Positions 15,825 through 24,011 of a DNA stretch of 64,000 nucleotides are shown in pieces. The stretch comes from CAYFKJ01 sp964343605 (GTDB taxonomy: Bacteria; Pseudomonadota; Alphaproteobacteria; UBA2966). The stretch lies in contig CAYFKJ010000006.1 of NCBI GenBank assembly GCA_964343605.1, positions 310,001-374,000 of the forward strand. The letters run 5' to 3'. The notes under the pieces are model-generated. The model ran no database searches. It was given only the letters and a program-made list of their open reading frames with translations, and was not told where the DNA came from. The stretch's first letter is position 1. Each line of letters opens with the position of its first letter. The position numbers were made by a program, and so were the translations under genes.

Positions 15825-16672
15825 CGGCCAAATTCAAGGCAGCCTGCGTTCAGGTCAGCGCCGGCGACGACATGACAGCCAACATCGAGACGGCGGTCGG
15901 TTTCATCCGCGAGGCGGGCGCCGCCGGTGCGGATTTCGTCGCCATGCCGGAAAACGTTTCCTTCATCGGCGCCGGTCCGACCGATTCGCGCGACCGCGCC
16001 CTGCCGGAAAACGAGCACCCGGCGCTGCCTGCATTCTGCGGGGCCGCGCGGGATGCAGCCGTCTGGCTGCTGGGCGGTTCACTGGGCATCCGGGCGAACG
16101 ACGGCCGCGTCCTCAACCGCACCTTCCTGGTCGATCCCCGTGGCGACATCGCCGCGCGCTACGACAAGATCCACATGTTCGACGTCGATCTGGCCGGCGG
16201 AGAGACCTATCGGGAATCGGACAATTTCCAGCCCGGCAGCCGTGCCGTGACCACCCCATTGCCGTGGGGCACGCTGGGCATGACCATCTGTTACGACATG
16301 CGCTTTCCGTATCTCTACCGGACCCTGGCGCATCACGGCGCGGACATCTTCACCGCGCCCGCCGCCTTCACGAAGGTCACGGGTGAGGCGCACTGGCACC
16401 TACTGTTGCGGGCGCGGGCGGTGGAGAATGGTAGCTTCGTCATCGCGCCGGCGCAGTGCGGCGTGCATCCCGGCGGGCGCAGGACGTTCGGTCATTCCCT
16501 GATCGTCGACCCCTGGGGAAAGGTGCTGGCTGACGGCGGCGAAGAGCCCGGCGTCAGCATCGCCGAGATCGACATGGCGCGGGTGGCGGAAGTGCGGGGC
16601 ATGGTGCCGTCGCTCAACCACGACCGGCCCTACAGCGATCCCGGCGCCGACAGCGATACCTCGGCAGCTTAG
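15821..16672 (+). CDS. Carbon-nitrogen hydrolase, Nit1-type (deaminated-glutathione amidase group)
   Basis: 283 residues of the nitrilase superfamily. The catalytic triad is complete: Glu44 (AMPENVSF), Lys116 (RYDKIHMFD) and Cys158 (TICYDMRFPYLYR). The DVDLAGGETYRESDNFQPG segment and CGVHPGGRRTFGHSLIVDPWG match the Nit1/YbeM branch, whose members hydrolyse deaminated glutathione, a metabolite-repair reaction. Coupling to the glutaredoxin gene by a 4-base overlap fits a glutathione-related role. The exact amide substrate is inferred from branch membership. Confidence 0.92.
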   Translation: MTAKFKAACVQVSAGDDMTANIETAVGFIREAGAAGADFVAMPENVSFIGAGPTDSRDRALPENEHPALPAFCGAARDAAVWLLGGSLGIRANDGRVLNRTFLVDPRGDIAARYDKIHMFDVDLAGGETYRESDNFQPGSRAVTTPLPWGTLGMTICYDMRFPYLYRTLAHHGADIFTAPAAFTKVTGEAHWHLLLRARAVENGSFVIAPAQCGVHPGGRRTFGHSLIVDPWGKVLADGGEEPGVSIAEIDMARVAEVRGMVPSLNHDRPYSDPGADSDTSAA

Positions 16673-16673
16673 A

Positions 16674-17231
16674 TCAAACCCGTCTCGCGCAGATTCTTTG
16701 GATGACGGCCGGTTGGGGTTTGGCGATCTCGCCGTGCTCGTAGGCCATAACCTCCAAACCGGTGCCGCGAACGGCCTCCAGCAACTCTCCCGGCTTCAAC
16801 AGGTGATCGGGATTGCGCGGACGGCCGAATTTTTCATTTCCCCGAGCGAAGGTTTCGTAGATCAGCAATCCGCCGTCAGCCACGGCGGCGATCAGGTCGG
16901 GCATTAAGGGGCGCCAGAGATAGTTGGTGACGACCACGGCGTCGTATGTCGTTCCCGCCAACGGAAAGGGCGCGCCGGTTTCCAAATCGGCTTCGATTGC
17001 CGTAACGGCCGAGAGATCGGAAAGCTCCGCCAACCCGGCGATGTCGCGGTCGACCGCCGTCACTGCGTGGCCGGCCTCCGCTAACAGGCGTGTGTGCCGG
17101 CCGTTGCCGCAGGCGACGTCCAATACCCGGCCGCCGGACGCCAGGTGGTTGGCAAAGCGCCGCACCCAAGGCGACGCTGAACCCGTATGGGGTGTAAAAG
17201 ATTGTTCGTTCTCTTCTTGCCCGGTATTCAT
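16674..17231 (-). CDS. Class I SAM-dependent methyltransferase
   Basis: 185 residues. SAM motif I reads VLDVACGNGRHTRLLAEAGHAVTAVDRD, with the acidic end in DRD, followed by AIEADLETGAPFPLAGTTYDAVVVTNYL and LIYETFARGNEKFGRPRNPDHLLKPGEL. The family is close to the small TehB-like and YcgJ-like methyltransferases, often annotated as tellurite-resistance or thiol methyltransferases without proof. It is convergent with the hydrolase gene (stop 2 bases apart) and divergent from the DUF1178 gene (48-base gap). The substrate is unknown. Confidence 0.87.
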   Translation of the reverse strand: MNTGQEENEQSFTPHTGSASPWVRRFANHLASGGRVLDVACGNGRHTRLLAEAGHAVTAVDRDIAGLAELSDLSAVTAIEADLETGAPFPLAGTTYDAVVVTNYLWRPLMPDLIAAVADGGLLIYETFARGNEKFGRPRNPDHLLKPGELLEAVRGTGLEVMAYEHGEIAKPQPAVIQRICARRV

Positions 17232-17278
17232 TCCGCCCCTTATATTAGCGCCGCTCTTGTACCATATATGAAGTTACG

Positions 17279-17695
17279 ATGATTTCGTTCGATCTGAAAT
17301 GCGCACGCGACCACGTTTTCGAGGCGTGGTTCAGCGACAGCGCGGGATACGAGGAACAGCGCGCCGCGGGCGACGTTGCCTGCCCGGTATGCGGCGATGT
17401 CGAAGTCGAAAAATCCTTGATGGCGCCCAACGTCGCCGCCAAAAAGGGCGATGCCCCGGCCGGTCCCGACGAAGCCGCAGCCGCCATGCAGATGCTTTAC
17501 CAGATGCGCAGCCACGTCGAAGAAAACTGCGAGAACGTCGGCGACCAGTTCGCCGAGGAAGCCCGCAAGATCCATTACGGCGAAACCGAGAAGCGCGACA
17601 TCTACGGCCGGGCGACCGAAGACGAGGCGACGGCGCTGGCCGAGGAAGACATCGAATTCGGCGTCCTCCCCTGGCCCGACGCCAAGGACGCTTGA
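17279..17695 (+). CDS. DUF1178 family protein
   Basis: 138 residues. The N-terminus MISFDLKCARDHVFEAWF carries a Cys-x3-His and is followed by CPVCG, a probable zinc ribbon. The middle is helical (AAAAMQMLYQMRSHVEENCENVG), and RKIHYGETEKRDIYGRATEDEATALAEE is the strongly conserved DUF1178 tail. The biochemical role of the family is not established, but it recurs near comF, grxC and Nit-type genes in Alphaproteobacteria. Its TGA overlaps the crotonase ATG by one base, implying coupling. Confidence 0.93.
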   Translation: MISFDLKCARDHVFEAWFSDSAGYEEQRAAGDVACPVCGDVEVEKSLMAPNVAAKKGDAPAGPDEAAAAMQMLYQMRSHVEENCENVGDQFAEEARKIHYGETEKRDIYGRATEDEATALAEEDIEFGVLPWPDAKDA

Positions 17696-18495
17696 TGTCC
17701 GAAGACGCCGTCGATCCCGACGGCCGTATTACGGTCGAGAGTAAAGATCACCTTCATCTCATCGGACTGGACCGGCCGGCCAAGCTGAACGGCTTCACGC
17801 CCAAGATGCTGCGCGAACTGGCCGAAGCTTTTACCGCCTTCGAAAACGATCCCGAGGCCCGCGCCGCCGTATTGTTCGCCCACGGCGACAATTTCACGGC
17901 CGGTTTGGATCTCCCAAAGGTTTCGCCGCTGATGAAGGAAAGCGGCGGCGTCTTTCCCGAGGGACTGATCGACCCCATGGACATGCGCCCGCCGCTGCGC
18001 ACCAAACCCGTCGTTACGGCGGTGAGGGGGTATTGCTACACCATCGGCATCGAGCTGATGCTGGCGACTGACATCGTCGTGGCCGGTGCCGAGACGCGCT
18101 TCCGCCAGCATGAGGGCGCGCGCGGGGTCATGGCCGCCGGCGGCGCCACCATCCGTTTTGTCGAACGCGCCGGGTGGGGCAACGGCATGCGCTATCTGCT
18201 GACCGGCGACGAATTCGACACGGTCGAAGCCCGCCGCCTCGGCTTCGTGCAGGAAATGGTCGCGCCGGGACGGGATGTGGAGCGCGCCGTCGAGATCGCC
18301 ACAATGATCGCGGCCCAGGCGCCCTTAGCCACCCAGGCCATGCGCACCAATGCCCGCCTGGCGCTGCACGAAGGACCGGATGCCGCCATCTCCGACATGC
18401 GGCCTCGCCAGATCGCCCTGATGGAGTCCGAGGACGCCGCGGAGGGCCTAGCCTCCTTCATCGAACGCCGGCCCGGCAATTTCAAGGGCCGGTGA
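17695..18495 (+). CDS. Enoyl-CoA hydratase/isomerase (crotonase) family protein
   Basis: 266 residues from the ATG at 17695, which overlaps the TGA of the upstream gene by one base; the frame is open further upstream, but the upstream part is out-of-frame reading of DUF1178. Crotonase signatures are GLDRPAKLNGFTPKML, the oxyanion loop HGDNFTAGLDLPK, VVTAVRGYCYTIGIELMLATDIVVAG and ERAGWGNGMRYLLTGDEFDTVEARRLGFVQEMV. It is expected to act on an acyl-CoA, as hydratase or isomerase. The active-site loop reads RGVMAAGGA instead of the more usual GLxPGxGG, so the exact reaction is open. Confidence 0.87.
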   Translation: MSEDAVDPDGRITVESKDHLHLIGLDRPAKLNGFTPKMLRELAEAFTAFENDPEARAAVLFAHGDNFTAGLDLPKVSPLMKESGGVFPEGLIDPMDMRPPLRTKPVVTAVRGYCYTIGIELMLATDIVVAGAETRFRQHEGARGVMAAGGATIRFVERAGWGNGMRYLLTGDEFDTVEARRLGFVQEMVAPGRDVERAVEIATMIAAQAPLATQAMRTNARLALHEGPDAAISDMRPRQIALMESEDAAEGLASFIERRPGNFKGR

Positions 18496-18623
18496 AACCG
18501 CGGCGACCGGCTAGCCGCTCCTTACCGGTCGAATCCGTTGCGGCAAAGTAAACGGCAATTCTCAGACTTCTGTCTTGACTCGGACCACCAGGACTGAGGC
18601 AATAGGGCCGACCGGGAGGCCTC

Positions 18624-19523
18624 ATGTCGGTTCGACGGTTGATTCAACATGCGACAATTCTTTTGGCTGCGTCCTGCCAGGTAGCGGCCGGCTTCGGCGC
18701 GGTATCGGCCAGGGCCGAGGATGTCGTCAAGATCGTTCTCAAACAGTCGGATATCGACCAGCGCGCCACCTACAAGGTCGAACTGCTCAAGGCGCTGATG
18801 GACGAAACCAGGGACGAATTCGGTCCTTACCGAATTCTGTCCGCGGACAAGGTTCCCCGGCCGCGGGCGTTAAGCCTGATGATCGCCGGCGACAAGCTGA
18901 ACGTTTACTACGCCCCGGCAGACGTCGATTGGGAAACCCGGGTCACACCCATTCGAATACCGGTGCGCCGGGGGCTTCTGAATTACCGGCTTTTGCTGAT
19001 CAACAAGAACGGCATGGATTCGTTCGTCAGGATCAAGGATGCGGCTGATCTCAGAAGGAAAACGGTCGGTCTGCGGCTTCACTGGACCACGACCAAGGTA
19101 ATGAAGGCGCTGGGGTACACGATCATTCCGACCAACTCCTATGACGGCCTGTTTACGATGCTCCAGCACCAGCGCTACGATTTTTCGCCGCGCGGGGTGA
19201 ACGAGGTGTTCGGCGAACTGGAAGCCCGCAAGGGCAGCGCACCGGATCTCATGATTGAGCCGCGTATTGCCTTGTTCATGCCCATGCCGGTCTATCTGTA
19301 TGTATCTCCACAGCATCCCCGGCTGGCCAAGCGCCTTCGGGCCGGGTTCGCGAAGATCATGGCGGACGGCAAGTTCGAGGAGCTGTTCGCTAAGTACTTC
19401 AGTGACCAGGTCCGGCGGGCCAAGCTGGAGGATCGCCATATCATCAACGTAGGCAACCCGTTGCTCAGTAAGGAAACGCCCTTGAGGCGCAAGGAGTTGT
19501 GGTTCTACCCCATCCCGGAATAG
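18624..19523 (+). CDS. Periplasmic solute-binding protein, SBP family 3-like
   Basis: 299 residues. The N-terminal segment of about 32 residues (RRLIQHATILLAASCQVAAGFGAVSARAED) looks like a Sec signal peptide ending at SARAED. The mature protein has the bilobed amino-acid-binding-type layout, with segments such as ADLRRKTVGLRLHWTTTKVMKALGY, MLQHQRYDFSPRGVNEVF and FAKIMADGKFEELFAKYFSDQ typical of the closing C-terminal lobe. No ABC permease or ATPase gene is adjacent, so it may serve a distant transporter or a sensor. No TM segment follows the signal. The ligand is unknown. Confidence 0.75.
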   Translation: MSVRRLIQHATILLAASCQVAAGFGAVSARAEDVVKIVLKQSDIDQRATYKVELLKALMDETRDEFGPYRILSADKVPRPRALSLMIAGDKLNVYYAPADVDWETRVTPIRIPVRRGLLNYRLLLINKNGMDSFVRIKDAADLRRKTVGLRLHWTTTKVMKALGYTIIPTNSYDGLFTMLQHQRYDFSPRGVNEVFGELEARKGSAPDLMIEPRIALFMPMPVYLYVSPQHPRLAKRLRAGFAKIMADGKFEELFAKYFSDQVRRAKLEDRHIINVGNPLLSKETPLRRKELWFYPIPE

Positions 19524-19535
19524 GGCCGCGCCTAT

Positions 19536-19994
19536 CTAGAACTTGAGCTTCATGCCCTCATGGCTCGCTTCGAAGCCTAAGGATTCATAAAACTTCAAGG
19601 CGTCCGGCCGTGCCTTGTCCGTGGTGAGCTGCACAAGCTCGCAGTTCCGTTGGCGGCATTCCTCGATCGCCCATTCAAAGAAATTCCGCCCCAAACCCTG
19701 GCCCTGGCGGCTCGCGGCGATGCGCACGCTTTCGATCTGGCCGCGCCACATGCCGAGCCGGGACAGACCCGGAATAAAGGTGAGCTGAAGGCAGCCGATC
19801 ACCTCGCCGCCGTCCTCCACTACAGCGAGATACTGGTTGTGGTCGCTGTCGATGGCCGCGAAGGCGTCGCTGTATTTCGGGTTGAGGGGGCTGGAGGCGT
19901 CCTCCCTGGTTTGGCCCAGCGGGTCATCCGCCAGCATGCCGACGATGGCGGGAAGGTCTTCCGCCCGGGCCCGGCGGTACGTCAGATCGGCCAT
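19536..19994 (-). CDS. GNAT family N-acetyltransferase
   Basis: 152 residues, one GNAT domain. The acetyl-CoA binding motif A is IESVRIAASRQGQGLGRNFFEWAIEECRQRNCELVQLTTDKAR with the Q-x-x-G-x-G core in RQGQGLGRN, and the C-terminal DALKFYESLGFEASHEGMKL is the usual motif B. It acetylates a small-molecule or peptide amine, but its substrate cannot be read from the sequence. It is convergent with the solute-binding protein gene (12-base gap) and divergent from the MFS gene, 91 bases away. Confidence 0.9.
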   Translation of the reverse strand: MADLTYRRARAEDLPAIVGMLADDPLGQTREDASSPLNPKYSDAFAAIDSDHNQYLAVVEDGGEVIGCLQLTFIPGLSRLGMWRGQIESVRIAASRQGQGLGRNFFEWAIEECRQRNCELVQLTTDKARPDALKFYESLGFEASHEGMKLKF

Positions 19995-20085
19995 GCATCA
20001 CCCCATTGTTTCGTTTGTGACCTTTGCGCTTTATCGGTAGCGCTATCGCCCCTATCCTGGCAAGCCAATTCCCAGGCGGTGCGGT

Positions 20086-21333
20086 GTGCGTATGTTTCAT
20101 GGATGGCGGGTTGTCGCGGGCGCGTTCGCCATGCTCTTCATGGCGTTCGGCTGCGCCTACAGCTTCACGGCGTTCTTCCAGTCCCTGCAGAGCGAATTCA
20201 CCGCCTCGCGCGGTTCGATCTCGCTGATCTTCTCCATATCCAGCTTCCTCTATTTCGCCATGGGCTCCCTGAGCGGCGCCTTGGCCGACCGGGTGGAGAC
20301 GCGCTGGATCACGGCATCCGGCATGTTCCTGGTGGCCGTCGGCTTGCTGCTGGCCAGCCGGGCAACGGCGTTGTGGCATCTCTACGCCGCCTACGGCCTG
20401 GGTGTCGGTGTCGGCATCGGTCTGGCCTACGCCCCGGCACTGGGCGCTGTGCAGCGCTGGTTCGTGCGCAAGCGCGGCTCGGCCACGGGCTGGGCGGTGG
20501 CGGGTATCGGTCTTGGCACCACAGCGGTGCCGCCGGTGGCGGCCTGGATGATCAGCGCCGTCGGCTGGCGCGACGCCTATTTCACGCTCGGCCTGGCGGT
20601 CCTGGTTGCCGGGGTGGGTGCGGCCCTGTTTGTCGAGGGATCGCCGGCCAAGCGGAACCTGCTCCCTGACGGCGACGGTGTGCCCACCGCGGCGACCGGC
20701 AACGGCCCTGCCGCAGCGCGTCCCGAAGCCCTGCTTTCCGTCAGCCTCCGCCAGGCGCTCAGAACCAAGCTGTTCTGGATTTTCTATGGCACCGGTATCC
20801 TGGCCACGATCGGCATCGCGTTGCCGTTCGTGCACCTGATTCCCTTTGTGGAGGACCAGGGCATGCCGCGCTCGACCGCCCTTTACCTGCTCGGCTGTAT
20901 CGGTATCGGCAGCACGCTCGGCCGCTTCATCCTGGGTGCTGCGGCGGACAGGTTCGGCCGCCGGCCCACCTTCGTCGGCATTTATGCCGGCCTGACGGTG
21001 GCCTACGCGCTATGGCTGTTCGGCAGCACGGAATGGCCGCTGATCGGATTCGCCCTTCTATTTGGCATTTGCTACGGCGGCTATGTGGCGCTGGCGCCGG
21101 CTATCATGGCGGACTATTTCGGCGTCGGCAGCGTCGGCGCCATCATCGGCGGACAGTTCACGGCGGCGGCCATCGCTATGTTCCTCGCTCCGTATCTGGC
21201 CGGCATCGCCTACGACCAGACCAACAGCTATTTCCTGCCCATCGCCGCCAGTTGCGCCGGCGCCGCCATATCCGGCATCGTCACCGCCCGCCTCGACAAT
21301 CCCGACGTTTGGTTGAGAAACCACCATGGCTGA
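20086..21333 (+). CDS. Major facilitator superfamily transporter
   Basis: 415 residues with twelve predicted hydrophobic spans, including FHGWRVVAGAFAMLFMAFGCAYSFTAF at the start and LAPAIMADYFGVGSVGAIIGGQFTAAAIAMFLAPYLAGI near the end. The repeated loop signature between TM2 and TM3 is present as SGALADRVETRW and, in the second half, as LGAAADRFGRRP. The N-terminal HGWRVV is common in the oxalate/formate and monocarboxylate porter group, so an organic anion is a reasonable guess. The GTG at 20086 is used here; an ATG two codons later is equivalent. Its 3' end lies 18 bases before a perfect dyad that precedes the next gene. Confidence 0.92.
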   Translation: MRMFHGWRVVAGAFAMLFMAFGCAYSFTAFFQSLQSEFTASRGSISLIFSISSFLYFAMGSLSGALADRVETRWITASGMFLVAVGLLLASRATALWHLYAAYGLGVGVGIGLAYAPALGAVQRWFVRKRGSATGWAVAGIGLGTTAVPPVAAWMISAVGWRDAYFTLGLAVLVAGVGAALFVEGSPAKRNLLPDGDGVPTAATGNGPAAARPEALLSVSLRQALRTKLFWIFYGTGILATIGIALPFVHLIPFVEDQGMPRSTALYLLGCIGIGSTLGRFILGAAADRFGRRPTFVGIYAGLTVAYALWLFGSTEWPLIGFALLFGICYGGYVALAPAIMADYFGVGSVGAIIGGQFTAAAIAMFLAPYLAGIAYDQTNSYFLPIAASCAGAAISGIVTARLDNPDVWLRNHHG

Positions 21334-21342
21334 AAAATTTTC

Positions 21343-21387
21343 TTGTAATCGTTTAACGTTGAACTATTTTTAGTTCAACGTTAAATC
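21343..21387 (+). promoter_or_regulatory. Promoter with perfect 15-bp dyad (candidate MarR operator)
   Basis: Arms TTTAACGTTGAACTA (21352-21366) and TAGTTCAACGTTAAA (21371-21385) are exact reverse complements around a TTTT loop. A -35-like TTGTAA (21343-21348) and -10-like TATTTT (21365-21370) with a 16-base spacer lie across the left arm, so a bound repressor would block polymerase. The start codon of the nitroreductase is 20 bases further. A MarR gene is cotranscribed downstream and is the obvious candidate ligand. The same bases could also form an RNA hairpin. Confidence 0.6.
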
Positions 21388-21404
21388 AAACAGAGGAGGC
21401 CGGT

Positions 21405-22556
21405 ATGGCCATCAATCGGCGTAAATTCATGAAGATCGCGGGCTCATCGGCCGTCATCCTGGCGGCGGGCGGGACCGCCTGTTCGTTCGGCGACACCGGG
21501 ACCGCCAACCGGCCTTGGTCGGAAGCCGGCAAGCAATCCGCCTCTCCTCTGGAATACGCCGTCTCCTACGCCATCCTCGCGCCCAATCCGCATAACCGGC
21601 AGCCATGGCTGATCGATCTGAGAAGCGCCACGGAAGGCACGCTTTACTGCGACCTGAACCGCACGCTGCCCGAAACCGATCCGTACGGACGGCAAATCGT
21701 CATCGGCCTCGGCTGTTTTCTCGAAGTCCTGCGCATTGCCGCTGCAGAGGCGGGATTCGGGGCGGAAATCGAGACCTTTCCCGAGGGCGCTGACGAGCGG
21801 GTGATCGACGCCCGGCCCGTCGCCCATATCCGGCTGGTGCGGGACGAAGGCATCGCCCGCGATCCGCTGTTCCACCAGATCCTGAAGCGCCGCTCCAACA
21901 AGGAGCCCTACGAGACCGACCGGCCCGTGGCCGCGGGGATACTGACGGCGTTGCGGCAGGCTACCGGCCGGGACGCCGGCGTTGGCGTCAGCGCCGAAAG
22001 CGGGTTGGTTGGGGCCGTTCGGGATCTCTCCTGGCGTGCCCTGAAAATCGAGATCGAAACGCCGCGCACCTATATGGAAAGCGTCAACCTCATGCGCATC
22101 GGCAAGGCCGAGATCGAAGCCAACCCCGACGGCATCGATCTTGGCGGGCCGATGATGGAGACCTTGAAAATGTTCGGACTGATGAACCGCGAGGTCGTTG
22201 CCGATCCCACGTCGATGGCCTATCGACAGGGTCTGGAGATGTTCGTGCCGGTGATGAACTCCGCCATGGCCTATGCCTGGATCGCCACCGATGGTAATGA
22301 CCGGCAACGGCAGATCGAGACGGGAGGGGCCTACGTCCGGCTCAACCTGAAAGCGACGGAACTGGGTCTCGGCATGCATCCTATCAGTCAGGCGCTGCAG
22401 GAATATCCCGAAATGACGCACGCCTACGAAGAGATCCACGGTCTGCTCGGCGTCAATGCGCCGCGACGGGTGCAAATGCTGGCGCGCCTGGGCTATGGTC
22501 CCGACATCGAGGCGTCGCCGCGTTGGCCGGCGGAAACCAGGATGAGGCGTGCATGA
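21405..22556 (+). CDS. Tat-exported nitroreductase-like lipoprotein (Acg family)
   Basis: 383 residues. The N-terminus has a twin-arginine motif (NRRKFMKIAG), a hydrophobic stretch and the lipobox-like AAGGTACS, so this is probably a Tat-exported lipoprotein. The remainder resembles the Acg/nitroreductase fold that binds FMN, with LEYAVSYAILAPNPHNRQPWLIDL at the start of the domain and GLGMHPISQALQEYPEM near the end. Acg-like proteins sequester or reduce nitro compounds and are not all active reductases. It begins an operon with a MarR regulator (4-base overlap) and is preceded by a dyad. Confidence 0.85.
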   Translation: MAINRRKFMKIAGSSAVILAAGGTACSFGDTGTANRPWSEAGKQSASPLEYAVSYAILAPNPHNRQPWLIDLRSATEGTLYCDLNRTLPETDPYGRQIVIGLGCFLEVLRIAAAEAGFGAEIETFPEGADERVIDARPVAHIRLVRDEGIARDPLFHQILKRRSNKEPYETDRPVAAGILTALRQATGRDAGVGVSAESGLVGAVRDLSWRALKIEIETPRTYMESVNLMRIGKAEIEANPDGIDLGGPMMETLKMFGLMNREVVADPTSMAYRQGLEMFVPVMNSAMAYAWIATDGNDRQRQIETGGAYVRLNLKATELGLGMHPISQALQEYPEMTHAYEEIHGLLGVNAPRRVQMLARLGYGPDIEASPRWPAETRMRRA

Positions 22557-23023
22557 CGGCAAGAGCAAAGGATCGGGGGCCTGAGGCATTGCCCCCGATG
22601 ATGCGCTTTTTCAACGAGATCGGCATTATCGAGCAATTGGCGCGCAATCTGTTCGAGCGCAAGCTGGAGGGCGGCCTCAAACTGCCTCATTTTTCGGTAC
22701 TCAATCACTTCGTGCGGCAGGGCGGGGCGCAGGCCCCGTCGCATCTTGCCCGTGCCTTCCAGGTCACCAAGGGCGCTATGACCAACACCTTGTCGCGGCT
22801 CGAATCCCGGGGCTTCATCGAAATCTACGCCGACCCCACTGACGGACGGGGCAAATTGGTGGAAATCACCGCGGCCGGCCGGCGAGCGCACAAGGCGGCG
22901 ATCGCCTCCCTGGCGGATGAGTTCGCGGAACTTGGCACGGTGTTCCGGGAGAAGGAATTCATCGAGGCGCTTCCGCTGCTTGAACGCGTGCGCGTCTTTT
23001 TGGACGAACAGCGAAATCCATAG
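22553..23023 (+). CDS. MarR family transcriptional regulator
   Basis: 156 residues from the ATG at 22553, which overlaps the nitroreductase stop by 4 bases; an upstream in-frame ATG at 22523 would overlap further. The winged helix-turn-helix is visible in PSHLARAFQVTKGAMTNTLSRLESRGFIEIYADPTDGRGKLVEITAAG, with the DxR-type wing (DPTDGRGK). MarR proteins are usually ligand-inactivated repressors of adjacent genes. The dyad at 21352-21385, upstream of the operon, is the natural candidate operator, giving autoregulation. The inducer is unknown. Confidence 0.94.
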   Translation: MTARAKDRGPEALPPMMRFFNEIGIIEQLARNLFERKLEGGLKLPHFSVLNHFVRQGGAQAPSHLARAFQVTKGAMTNTLSRLESRGFIEIYADPTDGRGKLVEITAAGRRAHKAAIASLADEFAELGTVFREKEFIEALPLLERVRVFLDEQRNP

Positions 23024-23085
23024 TTGCGAGAAACCGCCGGGTACTCGATCCTGACGGCGTCCAGGATTCGCCAAGGAGTTCTCAA

Positions 23086-23955
23086 GTGACCACCCACACG
23101 TTCGGCCAAACCACCGTGACCCGGATCGAGGAAAGTCTGAAACCGTCCTTCGAAGCCTCGATGTTCCTCCCGGACTTCAACCAGGCAGCGATTGAACCCC
23201 ACGTCGACTGGTTCGTTCCCGATCACTACGCCCCCGAAACCAATCAGCTCGTCCTCAGCATGCATAGTTGGCTGATCCGCACGCCGCAACACACCATCCT
23301 CTTGGACACCTGCATCGGCGACGACAAGGACATGCCGTACATGCCGGCCTTTCACATGCAGAAATCGCCCTACATGGCCAACCTCGCGGCGGCAGGCGTC
23401 CGGCCGGAAGAGATCGACTACGTGCTCTGCACCCACCTCCACGTGGATCACGTGGGCTGGAACACGCGTCTGGAAGACGGCCGCTGGGTGCCGACTTTCC
23501 CCAATGCCAAGTACGTCTTCTCCAAAACCGAACACGATCACTGGGCCCAGGGACAGGACGGCAGCGGGCCTTCGGACATCTTCAAGAACAGCGTGTTGCC
23601 CGTTGTTGAGGCCGGAATAACTGAAATGGTGTCCGGCGAACACGCGCTGGGCGATCAACTGTTGATCACGCCTGCGCCCGGCCATACGCCGGGCCACATC
23701 GCGATCGAGTTGGAGGATTCCGGCGAGCGCGGGCTTTTTTCCGGCGACAGTCTGCACTCACCCATTCAGGGCCCCTACCCCGATTGGAACAGCGCCTTTT
23801 GCGAGGACCCCGATATTGCCCGGGCGACGCGCCGGCGGCTCCTGGGCCATTGCTGCGAGACCGGGGCATTGCTGATGCCGCAACATTTCGGCAAGCCGTT
23901 CGCGACCCAAGTCCGCGAGGCCGGCGACGCCTTTGCCTTCGATTTCATGTCCTGA
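23086..23955 (+). CDS. Metallo-beta-lactamase fold hydrolase
   Basis: 289 residues with the zinc-binding THLHVDHVGWN motif (H117, H119, D121, H122), a further His in PGHTPGH and FSGDSLHSP. The fold serves many hydrolytic enzymes (lactonases, thioesterases, phosphodiesterases); the layout resembles quorum-quenching lactonases and MBL-fold hydrolases of xenobiotic operons. The GTG at 23086 has AAGGAG upstream. It lies 62 bases after the MarR gene on the same strand and may belong to that regulon. The strong hairpin at 23964-23987 follows. The substrate is unknown. Confidence 0.88.
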   Translation: MTTHTFGQTTVTRIEESLKPSFEASMFLPDFNQAAIEPHVDWFVPDHYAPETNQLVLSMHSWLIRTPQHTILLDTCIGDDKDMPYMPAFHMQKSPYMANLAAAGVRPEEIDYVLCTHLHVDHVGWNTRLEDGRWVPTFPNAKYVFSKTEHDHWAQGQDGSGPSDIFKNSVLPVVEAGITEMVSGEHALGDQLLITPAPGHTPGHIAIELEDSGERGLFSGDSLHSPIQGPYPDWNSAFCEDPDIARATRRRLLGHCCETGALLMPQHFGKPFATQVREAGDAFAFDFMS

Positions 23956-23959
23956 ACGA

Positions 23960-23990
23960 AAAACGGGCCCCGGAATACCGGGGCCCGCCT
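23960..23990 (-). terminator. Intrinsic terminator of the chemoreceptor gene
   Basis: Stem CGGGCCCCGG (23964-23973) pairs with CCGGGGCCCG (23978-23987) around AATA. On the minus strand the stem is followed by TTTTTCGTTC, the U-tract expected for a terminator of the minus-strand chemoreceptor gene that ends at 24012. On the + strand there is no U-run after the stem, so it is at most a weak stop for the MBL gene. Confidence 0.8.
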
Positions 23991-24011
23991 TGGTCTTAAA
24001 GCCGATATTGT

